Shown here one piece after another: positions 41,754 to 50,309 of a DNA stretch of 64,000 bases (position 1 is the stretch's first letter; each line of letters starts with the position of its first letter). Below the pieces are notes generated by a model. The model had not been told where the DNA came from and did no database searches. It saw only the letters and a list, made by a program, of their open reading frames with translations. This stretch comes from Paenibacillus tyrphae (lineage in GTDB: Bacteria > Bacillota > Bacilli > Paenibacillales > NBRC-103111). The DNA lies in NCBI RefSeq assembly GCF_027925525.1, contig NZ_BSDJ01000010.1:186001-250000 (forward strand), written 5' to 3'. The translations under genes were made by a program, and so were the position numbers.

Positions 41754-42224
41754 ATGCCTTCGAATTCCATGAATACGTTGTGGCACAGCCTTCTGGATAT
41801 GAACCGCAAGCTGAACCAGACGCTGTGTCTGCTCAGCTCGGCGGAGGAGGTTCCTCCGTCCGCGGTGGCGCTGATCTTCAAGCTGGAGCATAAGGAATCG
41901 ATGAAAATCAACAAAATTGCCGAGGTTCTGGGCATTACCATCGGCGCAGCCTCCAATCTCATTGATAAGCTGGAAGAAAAGCAATGGGTGGAACGGGTGC
42001 GTTCCGAAGAGGACCGACGCATTATGAATGTCCAACTGACGAATCAGGGGAAGGAGCAATTGCTTCGTTGGAGGCAGCAGTTTTCCGAGCACGCGGACGT
42101 TATTTTTGCACAGGTGCCCCTGGAGGAGCTGGATCATTTTAGCGAGCGGGTTGTTCGTTTAAGCCAACACTTAAGCGATTACAATCGCCGCTTGGAGAGC
42201 GGGCGGTCCCGCAAGGACGGGTAA
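41754..42224 (+). CDS. MarR family transcriptional regulator
   Basis: 156 residues. The winged helix is typical: LIFKLEHKESMKINKIAEVL then GITIGAASNLIDKLEEKQWV and the wing ERVRSEEDRRIMNVQLTNQG (D-R-R is the family hallmark). It binds a palindrome as a dimer and is usually released by phenolic ligands or oxidation. The perfect AATACTATT-type palindrome upstream is the likely target, controlling the divergent MFS pump and itself. The ATG follows AAGGTGG. Confidence 0.93.
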   Translation: MPSNSMNTLWHSLLDMNRKLNQTLCLLSSAEEVPPSAVALIFKLEHKESMKINKIAEVLGITIGAASNLIDKLEEKQWVERVRSEEDRRIMNVQLTNQGKEQLLRWRQQFSEHADVIFAQVPLEELDHFSERVVRLSQHLSDYNRRLESGRSRKDG

Positions 42225-42246
42225 CAGCAGGGAGGGAAAACATCGG

Positions 42247-42678
42247 ATGAAGCATGTCGTGGCGATTTGGGGCGTGAATTGTCGCTCGGAAGAGGAGTTT
42301 GCTGCCTTCGTCCGGTTGGAATATACGGAGGATGGGGAGGCTATCCCGTCCGAATTCATGAGCAGCACCGGGTTGTCTTGGATCGATGAGGATTTTATGG
42401 AGATTCATTGGCTGCCGGATGAGGAGAGCCGTGAGGTATTCGTGCGATACTTGAAGCAAGATTATGCCTCTGATCCGGACCGGTTTGCGCCGCAGGTTCC
42501 GGATTCGCTCGGGGAGAGCATAGCGCCGTATCCTTCGGTGATCGTGCTCTACGGAAACGATTCGCGGTATGGCTCCATTAACGAAGTGTTGTTTTCATTG
42601 GCCGAGAGCGGCTCCGAGGTTGGGCAGCAGCCTGTCCCGCTCATCGCGAAAATCGTTTACGAAACGGAAGAGAGATAG
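42247..42678 (+). CDS. Imm22-type immunity protein
   Basis: 143 residues. The opening HVVAIWGVNCRSEEEFAAFV and the block SEFMSSTGLSWIDEDFMEIH follow the Imm22 pattern (a W-x-G-N/x-x-S-E-E-E-F start and an I-D-E-D-F segment). Imm22 proteins are predicted cytosolic inhibitors of contact- or secretion-delivered toxins. No polymorphic toxin gene is adjacent, so this is an orphan immunity gene, perhaps protecting against neighbouring strains. It lies 22 bases after the MarR gene and 14 bases before another immunity-type gene. Confidence 0.7.
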   Translation: MKHVVAIWGVNCRSEEEFAAFVRLEYTEDGEAIPSEFMSSTGLSWIDEDFMEIHWLPDEESREVFVRYLKQDYASDPDRFAPQVPDSLGESIAPYPSVIVLYGNDSRYGSINEVLFSLAESGSEVGQQPVPLIAKIVYETEER

Positions 42679-42692
42679 CGGGGGAATAAGGA

Positions 42693-43406
42693 ATGAACGA
42701 TACTGCGGAGTCGATCGAAAAAATTAAAAGCCGACTGAAACGGCCGGCCGTCGTGTTCGAAATCGGCGGCTTTCGCCCGCCGGATGACCCGCTTGCACCT
42801 TGGTTCGGCAAGGTAACGGTCGCCGCGCGCGACGAAAGGTGGCCGACGCTTTCGGACGGAACGCCAATGTGGGCTTTGGGCCAAGTGAACTTGTCCGCGC
42901 TGGATTGCGTTCCCGAGGCGCTAAAGGATGTTGCGTTTCTCACGATCTTTTTCGGGCCCAAGCATCCGCAGCAGGAAGACCCGAACGGAACGAACTGGCT
43001 GATCCGCACCTATGCATCGTTGGAAGAGCTGGCGTCGTTAGAGCAGATGAAGACGAGCTCGCATTTGAAGCCGTTTCCGATGCGGCCGGGCGAGCCGGTC
43101 GAAGACTATCCCGTCTGGGATGGGGGAGACATTCCGGAGGACATCTCGGAGTTGATCCTACGGCTGGAAGACGAAGGCAAGATTGAGGGCTATCATGATC
43201 TGATTGAGCTGCATGGCGGCTTTAAACTCGGAGGCCACCCTTGCTTTATCCAGCCCGGCACGTCGGTTAGCGAGTCGTTCGAGTTCGTGCTGCAGATCGA
43301 TTCGACGGAAAAAGGCAACCTCATGTGGGGACATGACTCCGGCTGCGCCTACTTTTTCCGGGACCCGCGAACGAACGAATGGCGCATGACCTGGGACTGT
43401 TATTGA
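42693..43406 (+). CDS. DUF1963 (YwqG-like) protein
   Basis: 237 residues. It has the features of the DUF1963/YwqG family: GGFRPPDDPLAPWFGKVTVA near the start, PMWALGQVNLSALD, then HGGFKLGGHPCFIQPG and FVLQIDSTEKGNLMWGHDSG near the end, the last being the family's bound-core signature (L-Q-I-D ... W-G-D-x-G). YwqG of Bacillus subtilis has a solved structure but no assigned reaction, and relatives are often linked to toxin-immunity loci. Following directly behind an Imm22-type gene, it may belong to the same defence function. A strong terminator follows. Confidence 0.82.
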   Translation: MNDTAESIEKIKSRLKRPAVVFEIGGFRPPDDPLAPWFGKVTVAARDERWPTLSDGTPMWALGQVNLSALDCVPEALKDVAFLTIFFGPKHPQQEDPNGTNWLIRTYASLEELASLEQMKTSSHLKPFPMRPGEPVEDYPVWDGGDIPEDISELILRLEDEGKIEGYHDLIELHGGFKLGGHPCFIQPGTSVSESFEFVLQIDSTEKGNLMWGHDSGCAYFFRDPRTNEWRMTWDCY

Positions 43407-43434
43407 GCAGCCGCGGGCTGTAGAAACATACATA

Positions 43435-43484
43435 AAAATAGCCTGATCCTATGCCATGGAAAGATGGATAGGACAGGCTATTTT
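43435..43484. terminator. Bidirectional terminator
   Basis: AAAATAGCCTG (43435-43445) and CAGGCTATTTT (43474-43484) pair, with TCCTAT/ATAGGA inside. It serves both the DUF1963 gene (plus) and the XRE gene (minus), overlapping the latter's stop. Confidence 0.85.
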
Positions 43485-43830
43485 ATGTCATTTTGGAATG
43501 GTTCCATTGTGTTTTATACTTGCGGAGCAGAAGCAGGTTTTCTTTCAAATATTCGGCTTCTTCGTCCGTCAAATTTTCCTTCTCTTCGCCGAAAAAAACA
43601 ACATTCTTATATTCGTTGGTTGGCACAGCGGCGTTGTTCGTCCGACCAAGCAAGTCATCCAAACTCACTTCAAAATAGTCGGCTAACGTAACGAGCGTTT
43701 GGAAATCAGGTTCTCTGGTGCCTTGTTCATAATTGGCTAACTGAGCCCGGGTGAACTGTAACCGATCTGCTAGTTCGTATTGGCTGATTCCCTTTTTGTT
43801 TCGCAGTTCCGCTAATCTTTTTCCGAACAA
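43483..43830 (-). CDS. XRE family HTH regulator
   Basis: 115 residues from TTG 43830, which has GAGGGGGT at good distance; a GTG at 43839 lies directly on that site. HTH: FGKRLAELRNKKGISQYELA then DRLQFTRAQLANYEQGTREP, LADYFEVSLDDLLGR. The C-terminal 45 residues are acidic and helical (ENLTDEEAEYLKENLLLLRK) and probably mediate dimerisation or partner binding. It is divergent from the HEPN-like gene with two matching half-sites (43856-43901) in between. The layout recalls regulator/toxin-like pairs. Confidence 0.9.
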   Translation of the reverse strand: MFGKRLAELRNKKGISQYELADRLQFTRAQLANYEQGTREPDFQTLVTLADYFEVSLDDLLGRTNNAAVPTNEYKNVVFFGEEKENLTDEEAEYLKENLLLLRKYKTQWNHSKMT

Positions 43831-43855
43831 GCAGAGCACCCCCTCGCTTCATTAT

Positions 43856-43901
43856 AGGAAACTGTAAAATTTCAAACCATAAAGGACACAATAAGTTTCC
43901 T
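43856..43901. promoter_or_regulatory. Spaced inverted half-sites between XRE and HEPN-like genes
   Basis: AGGAAACT (43856-43863) and AGTTTCCT (43894-43901) are perfect inverted partners 30 bases apart, one next to the XRE start and the other next to the -35 of the HEPN-like gene. Inferred XRE binding sites. Confidence 0.45.
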
Positions 43902-43906
43902 TATGC

Positions 43907-43936
43907 TTGACAAACTTGTGGATGATTATGTATATT
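43907..43936 (+). promoter_or_regulatory. Promoter of the leader peptide/HEPN-like gene
   Basis: TTGACA (43907-43912), 18-base spacer and TATATT (43931-43936). It directly abuts the right-hand half-site AGTTTCCT. Confidence 0.65.
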
Positions 43937-44000
43937 TTGAATAAATAGACACAAAACGAGTCTTTATTCGGTGTTTATGCATAGAGCTGGAGGGCTTCAA

Positions 44001-44039
44001 ATGAAAATAAAGCGTCCCATTTATTTCAATAATGCTTGA
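44001..44039 (+). CDS. 12-codon leader peptide upstream of the HEPN-like gene
   Basis: ATG 44001 follows GGAGGG by five bases and encodes MKIKRPIYFNNA before TGA at 44037-44039. The stop lies inside the start region of the next gene (ATG 44032), an eight-base overlap. The only good ribosome site belongs to this peptide, so translation of the next gene probably depends on termination here. Confidence 0.55.
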   Translation: MKIKRPIYFNNA

Positions 44040-44484
44040 AACGAATTCGCACAATAGGCATGAAAAGTCGCAACAGTTGATGGAACTGGCTTTACTTTTC
44101 TTTCAACGTGGATTGTACTGGCAGAGCGTTTTACTTGCCGATGAGGCTTTAAAAACCATGCTTCAAGCAGTGTACATAAAAACAAACGAAACCTTACCCC
44201 CACCGCAGCTTTCAGTCGAGAGCCTGATCCAACATGTCCGATCCTATGTTAAGCTTGACTTAGATTCAGAATTGTTTTTAATCAATGTTCATTTATTCTT
44301 TTGTTCTGAATATGATCGGTCTGCTTATTTACCAACTATGGAATCGGTCTCGAAGGTGCTGGTTAAAGCCGAGGCTATTTTGTATCGCATGTCGTTAATG
44401 ACAGCAGAAGAGTGTGAGGGCGGATATCGCTTTGTTTTTCAACTTCCATGCCTGCCCTTGCCGCATATCGAGAGCTCTCCCTAA
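44032..44484 (+). CDS. HEPN-like domain protein
   Basis: 150 residues. The pattern HEKSQQLMELALLFFQRGLY then WQSVLLADEALKTMLQAVYI and later HLFFCSEYDRSAYLP fits the four-helix HEPN fold (an A-x-x-F-x-x-x-x-Y ... A-x-E-A-L-K-x-x-L helix pair and a later Y-x-R-x-x-Y-P-like segment). The R-x4-6-H RNase motif of toxic HEPN proteins is not seen, so an RNase activity is doubtful. AT-rich codon use and the divergent XRE gene suggest an acquired regulatory or defence pair. Translation looks coupled to the preceding 12-codon leader. Confidence 0.6.
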   Translation: MLETNSHNRHEKSQQLMELALLFFQRGLYWQSVLLADEALKTMLQAVYIKTNETLPPPQLSVESLIQHVRSYVKLDLDSELFLINVHLFFCSEYDRSAYLPTMESVSKVLVKAEAILYRMSLMTAEECEGGYRFVFQLPCLPLPHIESSP

Positions 44485-44663
44485 AAGTCTCTCTTCTACG
44501 TCAGACCTCTAGCCTCGCAACCGCAGATTTAGCCTATTGTATAGTGACTGCATCCCCGCCATCCCCTGCCACCCTCCATTTTCCAGTAGGCCTTAGGGCT
44601 AGTAACCGGTTTCAACTTGTGCCATAATTACTAGCAAACGATTGTTCGGGGGGCCTGGGGGAC

Positions 44664-46481
44664 ATGGCGAACTGGATACACAAACTTAAGAACAACCTGC
44701 TGGGCACCAGCCTGCAAACCAAGCTGCTATTGGCGGTATTGCCGCTTGCCATTATTCCGCTCGCTGTATTGGGAACGTTTTCATATAACAAATCGGCGCA
44801 GGTCGTACAGCAGCAAGTATGCCAGACCATTCTGGAAAGCTTGTCGCAGGTGAATTACAGTCTGGACTATTTTGTAAAAGATATCGAGCAGCTCACGATG
44901 TACATCTACAGCAGCCGCGACATTCAGGACGTGCTGTCCAAGCCGGCGGACCGGCCGCTTGCGGAGAAGCACCGGGACAAGCAGCGGGTGGGCGAGGTGC
45001 TGGACACGTTTCTTGGCTTCAAGAACTGGGACATTTCCATTTATTTGCTCGGGGAAAACGGGGACCGTTATTTCACCGGCGATCTACTGCCTGGGGCCTA
45101 TGACGATTACAACGCTTCCTGGGGGCTTTTTCGGAAAATGAGGCTTGCGGGCGGCAACGTCGTCTGGGATACGCATTACAGCATGAAGAAGACGGACGAT
45201 TTCGGCATCGTGCTCAGCAGCGGCCGGCTTCTGAAGCGCATCGATACGAACGCGCCGCTGGGCTATCTGGTCGTGGACATGATGGAAAATGCGCTTGCGG
45301 ACAAGTACAAAAAAGCCCATTTGCAGCCGGGCGGACAGATGCTGCTGTTGGACCGCAACGGCTATATCATCTCCAGCACGCCGTCCAAGCACAAGGTCGG
45401 GACGAAGCTGGAGGAGCCGTTTGTGGACCGGGTGCTGGCGGGCGGCAAAGGCTTCTTCGAGCAGGCCGGCGAAGGGACGCCGCCCGTCATGGTCGTGTAC
45501 GATACGTCGGAGGTAACCGGCTTCAAGCTGGTAAACGTGCTGCCGGTAGCGGCGTTGACGCGGGAGAGCAGCAGCATCCGCAATCTGACCCTGCTTGTCA
45601 TTGCCGTCGGCGCAGCCGTTTCGTGCGTGCTGGCTTACCTGCTGTCCGTGAACATCACCCATCCGCTGCGCAAGCTGAAATCGCTGATGCGTACGGTAGA
45701 AACGGGCAATCTGGACGTCGCCTTTCCGACGAAGTACAAGGATGAGGTCGGGCAGCTTGGCCGCAGCTTCAATGCGATGGTGCAGCGCATCAAGCAACTG
45801 ATCGACGAAGTGTACAAAAAGCAGCTCATGCTCCAGGAAGCGGAGATCCGGGCGATTCAGGCGCAGTTCAATCCGCATTTTCTGTACAATGCGCTCGATT
45901 CCATCAACTGGATGGCCCGCATTCATAAGCTCGATCACATCAGCCGGACGGTCGTCTCGCTCGGCGAGCTGCTCCGGTTCAGCATCCGCAAAGGGCAGGC
46001 GCTGATTCCCGTGCGCGAGGATATGCAGCAAATCCGTAATTTTCTTACGATCCAGCAGATGCGCTACGGGGACAAGCTGGAGGTGCATATCGAGCTGGAC
46101 GAGGAGGTCGAGCGGCTCTACACGCTGAAGCTGATGCTGCAGCCGATTGTGGAAAATGCGATCACGCACGGGCTCGAGATGAAGCGGGGACCGGGGCACC
46201 TCTGGATTACCGGCAAGATATTGGGGGAGCAGGTCCGTTTTGAAGTGCGCGACGACGGCGTCGGCATCCCGCAGGAGAAGCTCGAACGCATCACATCAGG
46301 ACAGTTTGTGTCGGCTGACGAGCGGAAGACCGGGATCGGCTTGGAAAATGTAAAAAAGCGGCTGCAGCTCTATTTCGGAGATCGCTATGTACTAAGGCTT
46401 AGCAGCCAGCCGCAGCAGGGAACGATAACGACGATCGAGATTCCGATCATTCGGACGCCGGGGGAGGATACGCATGTATAA
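44664..46481 (+). CDS. YesM-type sensor histidine kinase
   Basis: 605 residues. TM1 near 17-40 (KLLLAVLPLAIIPLAVLGTF), an extracellular Cache-like sensor, TM2 near 309-330 (LTLLVIAVGAAVSCVLAYLL), and a HAMP segment (ITHPLRKLKSLMRTVETGNL). The His_kinase domain carries AQFNPHFLYNALDSINWMAR (phosphoacceptor His) and the HATPase has LQPIVENAITHGLEM, DDGVGIPQEKLE and GIGLENVKKRLQLYFG. It is an integral membrane kinase that passes phosphate to the AraC-type regulator encoded next. These pairs usually control carbohydrate uptake ABC transporters. The start of the regulator overlaps its last eight bases. Confidence 0.95.
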   Translation: MANWIHKLKNNLLGTSLQTKLLLAVLPLAIIPLAVLGTFSYNKSAQVVQQQVCQTILESLSQVNYSLDYFVKDIEQLTMYIYSSRDIQDVLSKPADRPLAEKHRDKQRVGEVLDTFLGFKNWDISIYLLGENGDRYFTGDLLPGAYDDYNASWGLFRKMRLAGGNVVWDTHYSMKKTDDFGIVLSSGRLLKRIDTNAPLGYLVVDMMENALADKYKKAHLQPGGQMLLLDRNGYIISSTPSKHKVGTKLEEPFVDRVLAGGKGFFEQAGEGTPPVMVVYDTSEVTGFKLVNVLPVAALTRESSSIRNLTLLVIAVGAAVSCVLAYLLSVNITHPLRKLKSLMRTVETGNLDVAFPTKYKDEVGQLGRSFNAMVQRIKQLIDEVYKKQLMLQEAEIRAIQAQFNPHFLYNALDSINWMARIHKLDHISRTVVSLGELLRFSIRKGQALIPVREDMQQIRNFLTIQQMRYGDKLEVHIELDEEVERLYTLKLMLQPIVENAITHGLEMKRGPGHLWITGKILGEQVRFEVRDDGVGIPQEKLERITSGQFVSADERKTGIGLENVKKRLQLYFGDRYVLRLSSQPQQGTITTIEIPIIRTPGEDTHV

Positions 46482-48060
46482 GGTGCTCATCGTGGAAGAC
46501 GAATGGCTCGTTCGGGAAGGGCTTAAGCATACGATCGACTGGGAAGACGTCGGCTGCCGCATCATGGGCGAAGCGTCCGACGGCGAAATGGCGCTCCGGC
46601 TAATGGAGGAGGAGACACCGGATATCGTGCTGACGGATATCCGGATGCCGGAGATGGACGGCATTCAGCTCGCCAAGGAAATTGCGTCTCGGTATCCGGG
46701 AATGAAGGTCGTCTTTTTGACCGGCTTTGACGAATTTGCGTACGCACAGCAGGCGCTCAAGCTGGGAGCCGCGGACTACGTGCTGAAGCCGACGAATCCG
46801 GACGAACTGACGCAGCTGATGGGACGCATGGCGGCCAAGCTGGACGAAGAGCGGCGGCGGCGGACGGAGCGGGAACGCATGGAGCACAAGCTGGCGTTCG
46901 GCCAGCCGCTGATCGTCGAGAAGATGCTGTATGACTTGATGCTGGACCATGCGGGAGCGATGGAGCAGGAGCTGTTTCTGGAATATGCGGCCGAGCAAGG
47001 GGAGGTATTGGACGCGTTCCGCATTGCCCTGCTCTATGCGGAGCCGTCTCCGGGGGAATCCGTACCCCCAGGCGAGCTGTACCGGAGCGTCGCGGCCTGG
47101 AGCTCCGGGTTGTCGGCATATCCGCTCGTGCGCATGAACGACGCCAAATATGCGCTGCTGCTGGACCGGGAGACGGAGCGCGCGGAGCTGCACCGGCTGC
47201 TGGACTTGGCCCGTTTCAGCGTGTCGCAAGCGACGCAGCGGCAGCTGGTGCTTGGGGTCAGCGGGCGCCACAACCGGCTGGATCAGATTCCGGCCGCGTT
47301 CCAGCAAGCGACGCACGCCTTGGTGACGTCGTTCTTCTGGGGCGGGGAACGGATCGCCTGGTTTGAGGATACGGACCGGCTTGCGGCGGAGGTGCCGGCG
47401 CTGCCCGGCTTGACGGAGGAACTGATCGAGGCGGTCAAGTGGGGAACGGAAGCGTCCATCCGGGCGAAAAGCCAGGCTTGCTTCACATGGATCGTGCAGC
47501 ACCCGACGAACGAGCTGGAGGCGAGAAAGGCGTTTTTCGGCTGGATCGTATCGCTCTACACCATGCTGCTTCACGAGGACGAGCTGCGGCTCATCGTGCA
47601 GGATTCCGCCCTTTTGTTGACCTCTCTGGAACGGACCGTCCGGCTGGAAGACGGGCTGGAGCGGCTGAACGGGATGCTGCTTTCTTGGAGCGTACGCTAT
47701 CAGGAACAAACGAAGCCGCAGTCAAGGAGCGGGTTCGAGGAGATCGAGGACTACATCGGGCGGCATTATGCCGAAGACATCACGCTCCAGAGCATTGCGG
47801 AGCGCTGCAATATGAGCGAAAGCTACTTTAGCCGCTTGTTTAAGAAGCAGGTCGGCACGAGCTTCGTCGATTATTTGACCGGATTGCGGATGCGCCGGGC
47901 GAAGGAGCTGCTCACGAACCCGCGGCTGAAAATATACGAGGTCGGGCTTCAGGTGGGCTATCAGGACTCGCGTTATTTCAGCCAAATTTTCCGCAAATAT
48001 ACCGGGGAGACGCCGACGGAATTCCGCAAGCGGCTCGGGATCCCGAACGTTCCAATTTAA
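46474..48060 (+). CDS. YesN-type response regulator with AraC HTH
   Basis: 528 residues. Receiver at 1-120: YKVLIVEDEWLVREGLKHTI (acidic pair E-D), DIVLTDIRMPEMDGIQLAKE (phosphoacceptor Asp), FLTGFDEFAYAQQALKLGAA and DYVLKPTNPDEL. A central linker domain of about 270 residues is followed by the C-terminal AraC HTH pair: YIGRHYAEDITLQSIAERCN, MSESYFSRLFKKQVGTSFVD and YQDSRYFSQIFRKYTGETPT. It is the cognate partner of the YesM-type kinase upstream. The most obvious candidate target transporter genes in the window are those from 50774 onward, but this link is only positional. Confidence 0.95.
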   Translation: MYKVLIVEDEWLVREGLKHTIDWEDVGCRIMGEASDGEMALRLMEEETPDIVLTDIRMPEMDGIQLAKEIASRYPGMKVVFLTGFDEFAYAQQALKLGAADYVLKPTNPDELTQLMGRMAAKLDEERRRRTERERMEHKLAFGQPLIVEKMLYDLMLDHAGAMEQELFLEYAAEQGEVLDAFRIALLYAEPSPGESVPPGELYRSVAAWSSGLSAYPLVRMNDAKYALLLDRETERAELHRLLDLARFSVSQATQRQLVLGVSGRHNRLDQIPAAFQQATHALVTSFFWGGERIAWFEDTDRLAAEVPALPGLTEELIEAVKWGTEASIRAKSQACFTWIVQHPTNELEARKAFFGWIVSLYTMLLHEDELRLIVQDSALLLTSLERTVRLEDGLERLNGMLLSWSVRYQEQTKPQSRSGFEEIEDYIGRHYAEDITLQSIAERCNMSESYFSRLFKKQVGTSFVDYLTGLRMRRAKELLTNPRLKIYEVGLQVGYQDSRYFSQIFRKYTGETPTEFRKRLGIPNVPI

Positions 48061-48113
48061 GTGTTTAGCTTGGCAGCGTGAGGCCGCCGGACGCCCATGT
48101 CCCGGTAGCCTCG

Positions 48114-48956
48114 TTAATCTGCCGATAACAAAAAGCCGGATAGCTGCGTTCCAAGCTTGCCGCTCTTCGCGGCTAAAGAGACGGATCTTTTAAAATCCGC
48201 AATCGGCAGAGCAAAAAGGTTAAGATGGCCTATGTTCATGGCTACGATTTCAGGCACAATCGCAAATCCCATGCCGGCCATGACATAGCCAAATATAAAA
48301 TCTCCGAAGGATACTTCATTCACGATATGGGGCTTGTGCCCAAGCGCCTCCATTTGCCCATGAATATGGCTCCGCGTATCGCATGGAGCTTGATGGACAA
48401 TGAGCGGCTCCCCGCACAGATCGGAAAGGGTCACGGTTGTTTTCGAACGAAAACGATGGTCTACCGAAAATACCGCATAATAACATTCCGTAAACAATTT
48501 GCAGTGCCACACCGAATCGTCGGTATACAAGCTATCCACCAACACGGAATCAAGTCTTCCTTCCTTCAACGATTGTAAAAGGTCCCCGGATGTGTTTTGA
48601 ATCATTAACGTATGAGAGCGTTGCAAGGCTTTTATTCTTGAAGGCAGGTAATAAGTAGCCAGACTGGGAAGGCTTCCTAGTGCCAAGTGATCCGTTTGCC
48701 GATATTGTCGCAGTTCCCGGCGAATTGAAGCCAGATCGGAAATGACCGGAACAATTCTCGTATAGAAACGTTCGCCCGCTTCGGTAAGCTCGATCCCGCC
48801 GGACGTTCGATAGAACAAGGTCACATCCAGATCATGCTCCAGATTCCGAATGTGCTTGCTTAAGGCCGGTTGCGTAAGATTGAGCTCTTTTGACGCCTTG
48901 GAAAAGCTTTTGAGCTTGGCGGCTTCGGCAAAGCTATGCAGCCACTCCGTATTCAT
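48114..48956 (-). CDS. LysR family transcriptional regulator
   Basis: 280 residues from ATG 48956, preceded by GGAGGAGGAGA; the ATG at 48974 would include that site. HTH: WLHSFAEAAKLKSFSKASKE then LNLTQPALSKHIRNLEHDLD and VTLFYRTSGGIELTEAGERF. The rest is the periplasmic-binding-like effector domain (TDHLALGSLPSLATYYLPSR; DLCGEPLIVHQAPCDTRSHI; GMGFAIVPEIVAM). It is divergent from an MFS pump, the classic arrangement. A T-N11-A palindrome (48982-49004) lies 26 bases from its start, suggesting autoregulation and control of the pump. Confidence 0.93.
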   Translation of the reverse strand: MNTEWLHSFAEAAKLKSFSKASKELNLTQPALSKHIRNLEHDLDVTLFYRTSGGIELTEAGERFYTRIVPVISDLASIRRELRQYRQTDHLALGSLPSLATYYLPSRIKALQRSHTLMIQNTSGDLLQSLKEGRLDSVLVDSLYTDDSVWHCKLFTECYYAVFSVDHRFRSKTTVTLSDLCGEPLIVHQAPCDTRSHIHGQMEALGHKPHIVNEVSFGDFIFGYVMAGMGFAIVPEIVAMNIGHLNLFALPIADFKRSVSLAAKSGKLGTQLSGFLLSAD

Positions 48957-48981
48957 CGATCTCTCCTCCTCCATAACGATA

Positions 48982-49004
48982 CGTTATATCCCTATAGCAT
49001 AACG
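48982..49004. promoter_or_regulatory. LysR-type T-N11-A operator
   Basis: CGTTAT, 11 bases, ATAACG is a perfect interrupted palindrome with the T-N11-A core. A related ATAACGTTATAGGG lies at 49069-49081 near the MFS start. Confidence 0.6.
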
Positions 49005-49139
49005 ATTATTCTTCATGCCTTGAAGGTATGGTACCTTTTATAGTGATCCGATCTTCTTGATCATAACATAACGTTATAGGGTTCGGTCTACGGCAATCCA
49101 ATCCACATAACGGATCGGTGCTATAAAAGGAGGATAACG

Positions 49140-50309
49140 ATGAACAAGGTTTTGCTTCTTACCATAGGCATGTTTGCTCTTGGTTTTGACGCTTACGTGG
49201 TCGCAGGCTTGCTGCCCGATATCGGCGCGGCCTTTAACAAAAGCGATTCACAAGCAGGACAAGTCGTGAGCGCATTTACTTTATGCTACGCGCTGGCCGC
49301 TCCCGTCTTTGCGACGTTGTTGGCGGGAAAATCCATTCGAAAGAGTTTAATTTTTGCGCTTGCCGTATTCTCTGTCGGCAATGGAGCCAGCGCTCTCGCT
49401 CCTAATTTTTCGCTGCTGCTTATCGCACGGGCCGTGGCAGGGATCGGCGCCGGTCTGTTTTCCCCTTTGGCTTCGGTTGCGGCGGCCTCTCTGGTTTCCG
49501 CGCAAAAACGCGGCCGGGCGCTCGGGATGATCCTGGGAGGAATGAGTACAGGAACGGTTATAGGCGTTCCCATCGGGTTATTCGCTGCCGGGAAAATAGG
49601 ATGGCAGGGAACGCTTTGGCTCATTACGGTCATTGGTCTTGGCGCCATGGTGGGGATTCTATTGTTTTTTCCGAACTTTTTGGCTGCGGCTCCGCCGTCT
49701 CTGCGCCAGCGCGCGGCGATGCTGACCGATAAAAAGGTATTGGCGATTGTCGGAATTACCTTTCTGGCCAGTATTGCGAGCTTAGGTCTTTACACGTATA
49801 TCTCTTCCGTCTTGTATGAAATCGGTAGGATTGCCAATACCGCTCCCTATCTGTGGGCTTGGGGGATAGGCGGGGTTGCTGGAAGCTTTACCATAGGATT
49901 TCTGATCGACCGAACGGGCCATCCGGCGCGGCTCATGGCTGTGCTCCTGTCCATCTTGGCCTTAGCCATGTTCGGCATCCCCTTCGCGCTTAACATCCCG
50001 GCACTGGGCTTTCTGCCATTTCTCTTGTGGGGAGCGTCGGCATGGGCTTCGTTAGCCCCGCAGCAGCATGCCTTGCTGCTTGCACAGCGCGATCACGCTG
50101 AAGCGGTTGTCGCCTTAAACAGCTCGGCCAACTATTTAGGGAGCGCCGTAGGCTCATTTGCCGGAGGCGTTGCCCTGTTCGCGGGCTTTCGTCCATCCTT
50201 TCTTCCTTTTGCCGCGGGGAGTGTGATCTTGCTGGCCGTTCTCGGCCAATTAAGAATACTCGCGTCCGCACGTGCAACTGCGGCCAAGTCTACCCCTGTG
50301 CACCGATAA
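49140..50309 (+). CDS. MFS efflux transporter (DHA1, AraJ/YdhP-like)
   Basis: 389 residues with 12 hydrophobic segments. Signatures: FALGFDAYVVAGLLPDIGAA (helix 1), QVVSAFTLCYALAAPVFATL, and RAVAGIGAGLFSPLASVAAA with RGRALGMILGGMSTGTVIGV as motif C/antiporter region. The family (AraJ, YdhP, sugar or drug efflux) exports small molecules using proton motive force. The divergent LysR gene probably controls it. The ribosome site AAAGGAGG is strong. A hairpin and the second long-inverted-repeat element begin at the stop codon. Confidence 0.92.
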   Translation: MNKVLLLTIGMFALGFDAYVVAGLLPDIGAAFNKSDSQAGQVVSAFTLCYALAAPVFATLLAGKSIRKSLIFALAVFSVGNGASALAPNFSLLLIARAVAGIGAGLFSPLASVAAASLVSAQKRGRALGMILGGMSTGTVIGVPIGLFAAGKIGWQGTLWLITVIGLGAMVGILLFFPNFLAAAPPSLRQRAAMLTDKKVLAIVGITFLASIASLGLYTYISSVLYEIGRIANTAPYLWAWGIGGVAGSFTIGFLIDRTGHPARLMAVLLSILALAMFGIPFALNIPALGFLPFLLWGASAWASLAPQQHALLLAQRDHAEAVVALNSSANYLGSAVGSFAGGVALFAGFRPSFLPFAAGSVILLAVLGQLRILASARATAAKSTPVHR

